DNA of 44,657 nt. It comes from Bacillota bacterium. Its GTDB lineage: Bacteria; Bacillota; Clostridia; Christensenellales; Borkfalkiaceae. Location: assembly GCA_019423125.1 (NCBI GenBank), contig JAHZBZ010000012.1:1-44657 (forward strand), in the 5' to 3' direction. The notes under the pieces are model-generated. The model saw only the letters and a list, made by a program, of their open reading frames with translations. It had not been told where the DNA came from and ran no database searches. Shown here one piece after another: positions 7,899 through 15,823 of the stretch (position 1 is its first letter; every line of letters begins with the position of its first letter). A program made the translations under genes and the position numbers.

Positions 7899-8848
7899 TT
7901 TTCACCTCCCTGCCCGCCGTCCGTGCGGTGCATCTGAACCGAGATCTTTTTGCGGGAACGAAGATAGGAGAACAGCGTATAGGCGCTCGCGACCAGTACG
8001 AACACGAACAGGAACGCGAAGTTCAAGATCACGTTGAGCCTGTAATCGCTCTCCGAGGAGAGGCGCGCCCCGATCGCGTCGATGCTCGCGGCAAAAGAGC
8101 CCGCGTCCGCATACTCCTGCATCACGAGCGAAAACCCGAAGAAGAGTACGCTGACGACTGCCGTTGACGCGGCACAGAACGCGACTTTATACGCGGTGTT
8201 CTTGCCGCCGAATTTTCCGTAGAAATAAGCGCCGAGCAGGACGCCCACCGCCGCGGCGAGCGACGAAAAGCTCCACCAGATGTAAAGAAGCACGAGCAGA
8301 GCGCCGCCGACGAGTGCACCGAGGAGAGCCCCGCCCGATGCCGCGAGTTTGTGGTCGGGCTTTGCCTCCTCCTCCGCCTCGCGCTGCTTTGCGCCCGCGA
8401 GCGCGCCTTCGAAACAGCGCGCATGCGCGCGGAACGGGATGCCCGATTCGAGCATGTCCACCGAATGCTCGTCCAGCGGCGTCCCGCAGTACGGACAGAC
8501 GTCCGCACCGGGGAAGCCCGCCCTGCGCAGGTGCGCGGTCAGCTTGTCGAGGATGTCTTTGAGCTGCGTGAACACCTTGAAATAGAGCTGCGGCGTGACC
8601 ATCAGCCCGATGCCGACCACGCCGTAATTGGTGATCTTGAGTTCGCGCTTGTTCTTTTCGAGGTATTTTTCCAGGTCCTTGTTCTTCCCCTTTGTGTCGG
8701 TGATCACCGTGAGGAGACAGGACGGATTGCCCATCACCCGATAGCGGATGTGGATGCGGAAGCCGTTGTACACGCCGTAACAGCAGTGACTGCCCAGCGT
8801 GAGGCCGTGCTCTTCCGCAAATTCTTTCATGCCGTATCTGTTGCCCAT
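7892..8848 (-). CDS. Unknown membrane protein with a possible zinc-binding cluster
   Basis: A 318-residue protein that I do not recognise. The N-terminal 110 residues look soluble and mixed alpha/beta. A cluster Cys118-x2-Cys121 (CPYCG) with His142 and Cys145 (HARC) could bind one zinc. About four hydrophobic helices follow (roughly 168-188, 190-212, 218-240 and 270-292), then a basic C-terminus. A short acidic-basic linker (AKQREAEEEAKPDHK) joins the two halves. It overlaps the amidohydrolase start by 7 bases, so the two are coupled. No signal peptide is visible; the soluble part is probably cytoplasmic. Confidence 0.7.
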   Translation of the reverse strand: MGNRYGMKEFAEEHGLTLGSHCCYGVYNGFRIHIRYRVMGNPSCLLTVITDTKGKNKDLEKYLEKNKRELKITNYGVVGIGLMVTPQLYFKVFTQLKDILDKLTAHLRRAGFPGADVCPYCGTPLDEHSVDMLESGIPFRAHARCFEGALAGAKQREAEEEAKPDHKLAASGGALLGALVGGALLVLLYIWWSFSSLAAAVGVLLGAYFYGKFGGKNTAYKVAFCAASTAVVSVLFFGFSLVMQEYADAGSFAASIDAIGARLSSESDYRLNVILNFAFLFVFVLVASAYTLFSYLRSRKKISVQMHRTDGGQGGEKC

Positions 8849-8878
8849 TTTCTTTTCCTGTAACGTGTGATTTACTTT

Positions 8879-10069
8879 TCAGCGGAGCACCCGCCGAAGG
8901 ATCTCCCCTTCCCGCAGAGGGAACGGGACGCCGAGGCGGAGCCGCTGCATGACCAGCTTGGCGTCCGTGACCGTTTCGCCCGCCTCGTTTTGCATCTCTC
9001 CGACGTGGAAGGTGCGGCAAAAATTCTCCGAGGGCGAGAGCACTTCCAGCTCGTCGCCGACGCGGAAGCGGTTGCGCATGCACACGAGCGGGCGATCGCC
9101 CCCTTCGAGCACGTCCGCCGCGTATTCGCGGGTGCCGCGTTCCTGCGAATCGGAATAATTGACCGTTTCGCCGTTGTCTCCGAACGCGTATGCCGTCGTG
9201 AAGGCGCGGTGCGCGACCTTGCGCAGTTCTTCTTCTCCCCGTTCGGCGGAAAGCGCGCCGTCCAGCGTGCGGCGGTAGGCGTTGACGACCGTCGCGAGAT
9301 AGTAACTGCTCTTCATGCGGCCTTCGATCTTGAACGAGCACACGCCCGCGGCGCGAAGCTCGTCCAGATGCGAGAGCATGTTCAGATCTTTGCTGTTGAA
9401 GATGTAGGTGCCGCGCGCATCTTCGACCGCTTCACAGCCGCCCTCCTCGCGCTCGGCGCGAAGGCGGAATTTCCAGCGGCATGCCTGCACGCAGGCGCCG
9501 CGGTTGGAGTCTCTGCCCGCAAGATAATTGGAGAGAAGGCACCTTCCGCTGTAGGAAATGCACATCGCCCCGTGGACGAACGCCTCCAGCTCCAGTCCCG
9601 CGCAATACTCCGCGATCTCGCTTATCTCCGCAAGGGAGAGCTCGCGGGCGAGCACGACGCGCGAAGCGCCCTGCTCCTGCCAGAAGCGGGCGGCGTATTT
9701 GTTCGTCGTGTTCGCCTGCGTCGAGATGTGAAGGGGCAGGCGCGGCGCGTTTTTCCGCGCACAGGCGAACGCGCCCGGATCGGTGACCAGCGCCGCATCG
9801 GCGCCGATCTCCTGCAAAAAGGCAAAGTCCCTGCCCAAAAAATCAAAATCCGCGTTCTTCGCGAACACGTTCATCGCGACATATACCTTTTTCCCGCGCG
9901 CGTGCGCATAGGAGACCGCGTCCGAAAGTTCCTCTTCGGTGAAATTGTCCGAAAAGGAGCGCAGGGAAAAGCGCTTTCCGCCGAGGTATACGGCGTCCGC
10001 GCCGAAGGCGAGCGCCGTCTTCATCTTTTCAAAATTGCCCGCGGGCGCGAGCAGTTCGGGTGCGTTCAT
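8879..10069 (-). CDS. Peptidase U32-family protein, likely tRNA U34 hydroxylation factor (TrhP-like)
   Basis: A 396-residue U32-family protein. It starts with LLAPAGNFEKMKTAL, the usual U32 N-terminus, and carries the family signature EAFVHGAMCISYSGRCLLS, followed by the Cys-rich NRGACVQACRWKF, which with other Cys can hold a 4Fe-4S cluster. U32 proteins were named peptidases, but the YegQ/YrrN/YrrO branch makes 5-hydroxyuridine at tRNA position 34, and this gene follows the matching methyltransferase with a 4-base ATGA overlap. The start at 10069 is chosen for that overlap and the family N-terminus; the upstream in-frame extension is arginine-rich antisense-like sequence. Which U32 reaction it performs is inferred from context. 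Confidence 0.85.
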   Translation of the reverse strand: MNAPELLAPAGNFEKMKTALAFGADAVYLGGKRFSLRSFSDNFTEEELSDAVSYAHARGKKVYVAMNVFAKNADFDFLGRDFAFLQEIGADAALVTDPGAFACARKNAPRLPLHISTQANTTNKYAARFWQEQGASRVVLARELSLAEISEIAEYCAGLELEAFVHGAMCISYSGRCLLSNYLAGRDSNRGACVQACRWKFRLRAEREEGGCEAVEDARGTYIFNSKDLNMLSHLDELRAAGVCSFKIEGRMKSSYYLATVVNAYRRTLDGALSAERGEEELRKVAHRAFTTAYAFGDNGETVNYSDSQERGTREYAADVLEGGDRPLVCMRNRFRVGDELEVLSPSENFCRTFHVGEMQNEAGETVTDAKLVMQRLRLGVPFPLREGEILRRVLR

Positions 10070-10692
10070 CTCTCTTCTCCCTCTTCCCGCCCCGTCTTTA
10101 CGGAGAGCGCGACGCCTTCGCCCACGGGAAGAACGCTCGTCAAAAGCGCGGGGTCGTTCTCCGCCGCGCGAAGGTAATCGCGCAGGCGCTCGACGATGGA
10201 GCGGCGCTTGGGCGGCGTTTCCGCCCTGCCGTCCACCCAACCGTACAGGAGAACGTCGTCGGCAAACAACACGCCGCGTTCGGACAAAAGCCGCTTCAGG
10301 TGCGGAAGGTATCGGCAGTACTGCGCCTTGGGTCCGTCCAGAAAGATCAGATCGAACTCCCCTTCCAGCGAGGGAAGGAGCTCGCCCGCATCGCCGAGGA
10401 GGGCCTGCGCGCGCTCGCGCACGCCGAACAGTGCGAAATTCTGCTCCGCGCGGGCATGCAGATCGGGTTCGATCTCGATCGTGACGAGGGATGCGTCCGT
10501 GCACTGCAGAAGCAACGCGACGGAGGTCAACCCCTCCGCCGTGCCGATCTCTAAAATTCTGCGCGGCGCGCGCATCTGTGCGACGAGGAGCAAAAGCTGA
10601 AGGGTGTCGTCTTCCGTCGCGGGATCGCGCCTGCCCTTCGCCTGCTCGCGCAACGCGCGCAGCCGTTCGTCCGTCCGTAAAGTGCCGTACAT
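10066..10692 (-). CDS. trmR: SAM-dependent O-methyltransferase, TrmR/YrrM-like (tRNA 5-hydroxyuridine methyltransferase)
   Basis: A 208-residue class I methyltransferase of the catechol-OMT-like family. Motif I is ILEIGTAEGLT, the acidic end of strand 2 is TIEIEPD, and the metal/substrate loop is DLIFLDGPKAQY with DDVLLYGWV further on, as in YrrM. In Bacillus subtilis YrrM (TrmR) converts ho5U34 of tRNA to mo5U34 and is encoded next to the U32 proteins that make ho5U; the same order is seen here. The start at 10692 lies 1 base after the RNase J stop (TGATATG); the longer open frame upstream only reads through RNase J antisense. Expected to be cytoplasmic and co-expressed with RNase J. Confidence 0.85.
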   Translation of the reverse strand: MYGTLRTDERLRALREQAKGRRDPATEDDTLQLLLLVAQMRAPRRILEIGTAEGLTSVALLLQCTDASLVTIEIEPDLHARAEQNFALFGVRERAQALLGDAGELLPSLEGEFDLIFLDGPKAQYCRYLPHLKRLLSERGVLFADDVLLYGWVDGRAETPPKRRSIVERLRDYLRAAENDPALLTSVLPVGEGVALSVKTGREEGEER

Positions 10693-10693
10693 A

Positions 10694-12637
10694 TCAGACG
10701 CGGACGATGTTCGCCATGATGACGGGGTTCTGTTTGGTCTTTTTGTAGATGAAATTCTTGACCGACTTTTTGATCGCCGCGGCGAGCTCGGTGTTGTCCA
10801 CGTCCCCGCACACGTCCACCTGCGAGACGCAGTTCTCCGCAATGCGGCGGATCTCATAGGCATAATCGGCGTTCTCGGGCATCACAAAGCCGCGGTTGAC
10901 GACGACGGGATCGCTCAGAAGATCGCCCGTGCGCTCGGAGACGCATGCCGTGATCACGAAGATGCCGTCCTCGGAGAGATGTTTGCGGTCCTTCATCACG
11001 ACGCTGTTCTCGCGGTCTTCCAGACTGCTCCCGTCGACGAGGCGGGATCCCGAAGAGACGCTCTCGCCAAACTGAAGCGTGTCGCGCGTCATCTCGACGC
11101 AGTTGCCGATGTCCGCGAGGAGGATGTTGTTCTCGCTCATGCCCAGGCTCATCGCGAGCTGCGCATGGCGCTTCAGGTGCCTGTATTCGCCGTGCACGGG
11201 CACGAAGAATTTGGGCTTGAGAAGGGAATGCAGGATCTTGAGCTCTTCCTGGCAGGCGTGGCCGGAGACGTGGATCTTTTCCAGCGACTCGTAGACGACG
11301 TTCGCGCCCTTGCGGTAGAGGTTGTTGATGACCTTGCAGATCATCTTTTCGTTGCCCGGGATGGGGCTCGCGGAGATGATGATGGTGTCGTTTTTGCCGA
11401 TGGTGACCTTGTTGAATTCGCCCGCGGCCATGCGCGTGAGCGCGCTCATCGGCTCGCCCTGGCTGCCCGTGGAGACGATGACGATCTCACGGTCGAAATA
11501 ATTCTTGATCTTCTCGACGTCGATGAGCACCCCTTCGGGGATGGTCAGCTCGCCGATCTTGGTCGCCGCGTCCACGACGTTGAGCATGCTCCTGCCCGAG
11601 AGCGCGACCTTTCTGCGGTACTTCACCGCGAGGTCCACGATCTGCTGCAACCTGTGCACGTTGGAGGCAAAGGTCGCCACGATGATGCGGCGGTCCGCAT
11701 GTTCCGCGAACAGGTGTCCGAGCGTCGTGCCCACGACCGTCTCGCTCATCGTGTAGCCGGGGCGCTCGACGTTTGTGGATTCGCACAGAAGGAGGTTGAC
11801 ACCCTCCCTGCCGATCTCCGCGATGCGCGCGAGGTCGATCTGCTTGCCCGCGACGGGCGTAAGATCGATCTTGAAATCGCCGCTGTGATAGATCCTGCCC
11901 TGCGGCGTGTCGATGCAAAGCGCGACCGCACCCGCAATGGAATGGTTGACATTGATGAATTCGACGTTGAAACAGCCGAGTTTGACCTTGTCGCCCGGCT
12001 TGACGCAGAGAAGCTGCGCCTTGTTGATGCGCTGTTCACGAAGTTTGTTGTCCGCGAGCGCGAGGGTGAGCTTGGTGCCGTAGACGGGCATGTTGATCTC
12101 TTTGAGGAGATATGCGATGCCGCCGACGTGGTCCTCGTGACCGTGGGTGACCAGAAGCCCGCGAACCTTGTGCTTGTTCGCGACGAGATAGCTGATGTCG
12201 GGAATGACGAGGTCGATGCCGGGCAGTTCTTCGTCGGGGAAAGTGAGCCCCGCATCGATGATGATGATGTCGTTGCCGTACTCGATGGCGGTCATGTTCT
12301 TGCCGATCTCACCCACGCCGCCCAGGAAGAAGACCTTTACGGGGTTCTTGCCCTTGCCGCGCTTTCCGCCGCGTTTGCCCTTTTTCTGTTCGGGCTCCTC
12401 CTTGCGCACGGCGATCTCCGCCTCTTTTGCGCGCCTGTCCTTGCCCGCTCCGCGGTCAAAACGCCTGTCCTTGCCTGCTTCTTTGCCCGCGTCATGCTTG
12501 TCCTTTGCGGGCTCCTCCTTCTTCTTCGCCGCTTTGGAATTGCCCAGAAAGAGGGGCATTTCCGCCTTGCGCGCGGCCTTGTTCTCCGAATCGCCTCTTG
12601 CCTGTGTGAAATCGCGGTTCGTCTTGTTTTGTCTCAA
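10694..12637 (-). CDS. rnj: Ribonuclease J with a long basic N-terminal extension
   Basis: A 647-residue metallo-beta-lactamase/beta-CASP ribonuclease, the main 5'-3' exo/endonuclease of mRNA decay and rRNA maturation in Firmicutes. The catalytic motif THGHEDH is at about 164-170, after the conserved VFFLGGVGEIGKNM. The beta-CASP motifs include TGSQGEPMSAL, and GHACQEELK and PVHGEYRHLK follow. The first ~97 residues are an unusual Lys/Arg/Glu-rich extension absent from typical RNase J (about 555 residues). I place the start at TTG 12637, six bases after AAAGGAG; the only longer ATG lies inside an upstream hairpin. ATG at 12559 would shorten the extension but lacks an equally good site. Immediately upstream is a terminator-like hairpin and no promoter. 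Confidence 0.92.
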   Translation of the reverse strand: MRQNKTNRDFTQARGDSENKAARKAEMPLFLGNSKAAKKKEEPAKDKHDAGKEAGKDRRFDRGAGKDRRAKEAEIAVRKEEPEQKKGKRGGKRGKGKNPVKVFFLGGVGEIGKNMTAIEYGNDIIIIDAGLTFPDEELPGIDLVIPDISYLVANKHKVRGLLVTHGHEDHVGGIAYLLKEINMPVYGTKLTLALADNKLREQRINKAQLLCVKPGDKVKLGCFNVEFINVNHSIAGAVALCIDTPQGRIYHSGDFKIDLTPVAGKQIDLARIAEIGREGVNLLLCESTNVERPGYTMSETVVGTTLGHLFAEHADRRIIVATFASNVHRLQQIVDLAVKYRRKVALSGRSMLNVVDAATKIGELTIPEGVLIDVEKIKNYFDREIVIVSTGSQGEPMSALTRMAAGEFNKVTIGKNDTIIISASPIPGNEKMICKVINNLYRKGANVVYESLEKIHVSGHACQEELKILHSLLKPKFFVPVHGEYRHLKRHAQLAMSLGMSENNILLADIGNCVEMTRDTLQFGESVSSGSRLVDGSSLEDRENSVVMKDRKHLSEDGIFVITACVSERTGDLLSDPVVVNRGFVMPENADYAYEIRRIAENCVSQVDVCGDVDNTELAAAIKKSVKNFIYKKTKQNPVIMANIVRV

Positions 12638-12677
12638 AATACACTCCTTTTCCGCCGGGGAAGCCGCGCGCCAAAAC

Positions 12678-12702
12678 GGGGCTGAATGCGCCATTCAGCC
12701 CC
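12678..12702 (-). terminator. Terminator-like hairpin between the 575-residue gene and rnj
   Basis: The perfect 11-bp arms GGGGCTGAATG and CATTCAGCCCC have a 3-base loop, followed on the minus strand by GTTTTGG, a short T tract. It lies 40 bases before the rnj start with no promoter in between, so it may act as an attenuator or processing site in the rnj leader. Confidence 0.6.
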
Positions 12703-12750
12703 GACGACCGCGCGGTCCGATCGACCGGATCCCGGCCTAAATTAATTCTC

Positions 12751-14478
12751 TTATTTTACCCTGCTGCTCGCAATGCGCTGTGCAAGTTCGTCCACCAGCT
12801 TCTTGGCGAGCGCGTCCTCGCTGACCTTGTTCAGGTCGATGGAGCGGCGCACCGTGCGCAGAGGCTGTTCCGTCTTTTCCACTTTGTTGTCCCGCGCGGA
12901 GACCGCCGGGCGGAGCGGACGGGGCTTGCGGACACCGCCGCCCTGCTGCGGGAGCGGGGAGATCTTTTCGGGCGCGCTCTCTGCGGCCGCCTGCGCCGCC
13001 TGCGGCTGCGCGGGGGCAACGCTCATGCGGGAGATCGCGTCGAGGATCGCCTGGGTGTCGACTGCGGCGTTTTTCTCTTCGGGCGTCGCAGGGGTAAAGT
13101 CTATAAAATAGCTCAGGTTAAAGGACATGAGCTCCTTTTTCAGTTCGGTGAGGTTGTCGACCTTGCCCTTGTCGGGCTCGCCTTCGCCGATCTCGTCGCG
13201 GATCTCGAGCATCTCGGTGAAGGTGTCGCGGTCCAGCGCTTCCATATCGGTGTCCAGAAAGAGCGCTTTCTTCGCCGCGACGACGCGGGAAGCGAGCTGT
13301 TCGTCCGGCACCGCGGGGCTCTGTTCGAACGCCGTCGACGCTTCTTTAAATGCAGAAAGCGCATCCTCCGCGTAGATGACGGGAAGGCCGTTCTGACGAA
13401 TGGCGTCTTCGATCACGGTCAAAGCGTCCGCGCCCCACACGTTGACGCGGGAAAGGCGCACGCGAAGGTCGGAGAGCATGGTCTCGCCGCGCAGCGTGTT
13501 GCCGCTGACGATGTAGCGGTTTGCGATCTCGCGCGCGGAGTTCGCCGAGACGAGAATGTCGGGGATGAGGTCGTAGGACATCGTGCGCAGATACTGTGCG
13601 ATGAGGGTGTCCAGCTTGCGGAATTCGGGCATCTGCTTGACGCTGACCGCACCGTTGAGGGTGTTTTTCAGATCGTCCAGCTTGCGGTCGAGCTCTTCGA
13701 GCTTGCGCTCGGAAACGCCCGCCTGCGCGTTGTCTGCCGCGACGGCTGCCGCCGCGCCGACACCTGCGCCCGCCATGACCGCGACGATGTGCTTTGCGAG
13801 CGCGTCGTAATCGATGCCGCCCGCGACCACGCGCGCCGCGACGCGGTCTGCCAGAACGTCGTAATCGACGGGCTGAAGCGCGTTGATCTTTTCGTCCAGC
13901 GCGGTGATCCCCTCGCCGATGGGACGAAGGCTGTCTTCAAAATTGACTCCTTCCGTCCTGCGCAGGGATTCTATCTTTTCGGACAGGTCGTCGTAGATCG
14001 CCATGTCCTGTTTGTAGGTATATTTCATCTCCTGCAGGATGTCGTCGCGCATCTTCTCGATGTCCATGGAAAGGCCCGTGTACATGCTCTCGATGGCAAG
14101 GGAGGCGTCCCCCTGACGGAAAGCCTGCACCGCGCTCTCGCGCGGGCCGAGCGAGGATGCGCGCCCCTCTGCCGCAGGCGCGTTCTGTTCCGCAGCGGCC
14201 GGCACGACCGCCCCTTCTTTGCGCTTTGCCTCTTCCGCCGCGATCTCGGCGAGAATGGACTCCTTTTGCTGTTCGAGCCCGCGCACGAGATTGAGGACGG
14301 AAGAACGCTTATATCCGCCGAACTCGTCGGATGCGGGTTCCCCGCGCTGTTCGCGCAGTTTGGAGATCTCGTCCATGGACGTGAGAATGTCGCGCATCTG
14401 GTCGAGATATTTATCCATCGCCTTGAGTCTTTCGACCGCGGAGAGGTTGTTTTTGCTGTTTTCTGCGGAATTTGACAT
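12751..14478 (-). CDS. Unknown 575-residue coiled-coil protein
   Basis: I do not recognise this protein. It lacks a signal peptide and membrane helices. The N-terminal 100 residues (LKAMDKYLDQMRDILTSMDE onward) and the region about 140-200 are heptad-like and charged, consistent with coiled coil. Around residues 205-245 there is a short internal repeat, VDYDVLADRVAARV then IDYDALAKHIVAVM. A middle helical domain (about 260-460) follows. The tail (about 475-575) is Pro/Ala/Gln-rich and basic before a final amphipathic helix. The composition suggests a scaffold or cytoskeletal adaptor, but that is a guess. It has its own promoter, transcribed divergently from serC, and the ribosome binding site is a weak GGGGGC. 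Confidence 0.8.
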   Translation of the reverse strand: MSNSAENSKNNLSAVERLKAMDKYLDQMRDILTSMDEISKLREQRGEPASDEFGGYKRSSVLNLVRGLEQQKESILAEIAAEEAKRKEGAVVPAAAEQNAPAAEGRASSLGPRESAVQAFRQGDASLAIESMYTGLSMDIEKMRDDILQEMKYTYKQDMAIYDDLSEKIESLRRTEGVNFEDSLRPIGEGITALDEKINALQPVDYDVLADRVAARVVAGGIDYDALAKHIVAVMAGAGVGAAAAVAADNAQAGVSERKLEELDRKLDDLKNTLNGAVSVKQMPEFRKLDTLIAQYLRTMSYDLIPDILVSANSAREIANRYIVSGNTLRGETMLSDLRVRLSRVNVWGADALTVIEDAIRQNGLPVIYAEDALSAFKEASTAFEQSPAVPDEQLASRVVAAKKALFLDTDMEALDRDTFTEMLEIRDEIGEGEPDKGKVDNLTELKKELMSFNLSYFIDFTPATPEEKNAAVDTQAILDAISRMSVAPAQPQAAQAAAESAPEKISPLPQQGGGVRKPRPLRPAVSARDNKVEKTEQPLRTVRRSIDLNKVSEDALAKKLVDELAQRIASSRVK

Positions 14479-14539
14479 ATTGCCCCCATCGGAAGCCGTG
14501 GCCCCCGTTCCTTACGATACTTGCAGTATTCCTTGTATT

Positions 14540-14568
14540 ATTCTACTATATTTTGAAGAAAAAGTAAA
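14540..14568 (-). promoter_or_regulatory. Promoter of the 575-residue coiled-coil gene
   Basis: On the minus strand TTTACT (14563-14568) and TAGAAT (14540-14545) are 17 bases apart, in an AT-rich intergenic region shared with the divergent serC promoter. Confidence 0.6.
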
Positions 14569-14660
14569 TACTTTTGCCCGAATATTTTTTGACAATTCGC
14601 ATGTCTTTTTATACCTTCCGAAAAAGAAAGACAAAAAACGAATTAGATCGGCGCAAAGAC

Positions 14661-14689
14661 TTGTCAAATTTTGAACAATATTGTATAAT
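14661..14689 (+). promoter_or_regulatory. Sigma-A promoter of serC-serA
   Basis: TTGTCA (14661-14666) and a perfect TATAAT (14684-14689) are 17 bases apart. A GGAGGAG ribosome binding site (14723-14729) follows before the ATG at 14736. The leader is only about 40 bases, too short for a T-box or classic riboswitch. Confidence 0.85.
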
Positions 14690-14735
14690 AATATGGAACG
14701 ATTTAAACGGGACTATGATTCCGGAGGAGTTATTT

Positions 14736-15809
14736 ATGAGAGTTTACAATTTTTCGGCAGGTCCTTCCATGCTTCCCCTCGAAGTGCTGGAAGAGGCACA
14801 GAAAGAGTTTCTCGATTTTGCGGGAACGGGCATGAGCGTGACGGAGATCAGCCACCGCGACAAGGCGTTCGCGCCCATCGTCGAGGAAGCGGAAGCGCTT
14901 CTGCGCGAGCTGATGAACATCCCCGACAACTACTGCGTGCTCTTCGTACAGGGCGGCGCGAGCCAGCAGTTCGCCGCCATTCCGCTCAACCTCATGCACA
15001 ACGGAAAAGCGGATTACATCGTCACGGGCAATTTCGCGAAGAAGGCATGGCAGGAAGGCAAGATCTACGGCGAGGCGCGCTGCGTCGCATCCTCCGAGGA
15101 TAAGACCTACACCTACATCCCCGATGTGGATTCCATCAAGTTCAACGCCGATTCCGACTATGTGCACATCACGTCCAACAACACCATCTTCGGTACCCGT
15201 TACGTCAAATTCCCCGAGACCGAAAAGCCTCTGGTCTGCGACATGAGCTCGGATATCCTCTCCCGCGAAGTGGACGTCAGCAAATTCGGCGTCATCTATG
15301 CGGGCGCACAGAAAAACCTCGCTCCCGCAGGCGTGACCATCGTCATCGCACGCAAAGACCTCATCGAAAATCCCCTGCCCATCTGCCCGACCATGCTTAA
15401 ATGGAAGACGCAGGCGGACAACGGCTCCCTGTACAACACCCCTCCCTGCTTCTCCATCTATATGGCGAATCTCGTCCTGCGCCACCTCAAAAAAATGGGC
15501 GGCGTGAAGGAGATCAACAAGATCAACGAGTACAAGGCGGGACTCCTGTACGACTTCATCGACAATTCCTCCTTCTTCACCAACAGCGTGGTGAAGAAAG
15601 ACCGCTCCATCATGAACGTGCCCTTCGTCACTCCGTCCAAAGAGCTGGACGAGAAGTTCGTCAAAGAGGCAAAGGCGGAAGGCCTCGTCACCCTCAAGGG
15701 TCATCGTCTCGTCGGCGGCATGCGCGCCTCCATCTACAACGCAATGCCCGTCGAAGGCGTGCAGAAGCTCATCTCCTTCATGAAGAAGTTTGAAAAAGAA
15801 AATGCCTGA
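14736..15809 (+). CDS. serC: Phosphoserine aminotransferase
   Basis: A 357-residue class V PLP aminotransferase that converts 3-phosphohydroxypyruvate and glutamate to phosphoserine, the second step of serine synthesis. It begins MRVYNFSAGPSMLPLEVLE, the diagnostic SerC N-terminus, and contains the PLP-lysine segment GAQKNLAPAG and FVQGGASQQFAAIPLNL. The start is fixed by GGAGGAG six bases upstream; the open frame extends further up but has no site and lacks homology. It is followed 14 bases later by serA, so the first two serine pathway enzymes are co-expressed. Codons end mostly in C, as in well-expressed genes. Confidence 0.97.
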   Translation: MRVYNFSAGPSMLPLEVLEEAQKEFLDFAGTGMSVTEISHRDKAFAPIVEEAEALLRELMNIPDNYCVLFVQGGASQQFAAIPLNLMHNGKADYIVTGNFAKKAWQEGKIYGEARCVASSEDKTYTYIPDVDSIKFNADSDYVHITSNNTIFGTRYVKFPETEKPLVCDMSSDILSREVDVSKFGVIYAGAQKNLAPAGVTIVIARKDLIENPLPICPTMLKWKTQADNGSLYNTPPCFSIYMANLVLRHLKKMGGVKEINKINEYKAGLLYDFIDNSSFFTNSVVKKDRSIMNVPFVTPSKELDEKFVKEAKAEGLVTLKGHRLVGGMRASIYNAMPVEGVQKLISFMKKFEKENA

Positions 15810-15823
15810 GGAGGGTATCAACA

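Noticed and set aside
8879..10504. Longer version of the U32 gene starting at 10504
   Set aside because: The added 145 residues are arginine-rich out-of-frame reading of the methyltransferase gene; the ATGA overlap start at 10069 has family homology.
10604..12685. Long open frame (693 codons) on the plus strand
   Set aside because: Exact antisense of RNase J, with composition rich in Asp, Val, His and Arg typical of a complementary-strand frame, and no initiation signals.
14690..14735. T-box or serine-responsive riboswitch before serC
   Set aside because: The leader is only about 40 bases and shows no T-box sequence (UGGN) or structure.
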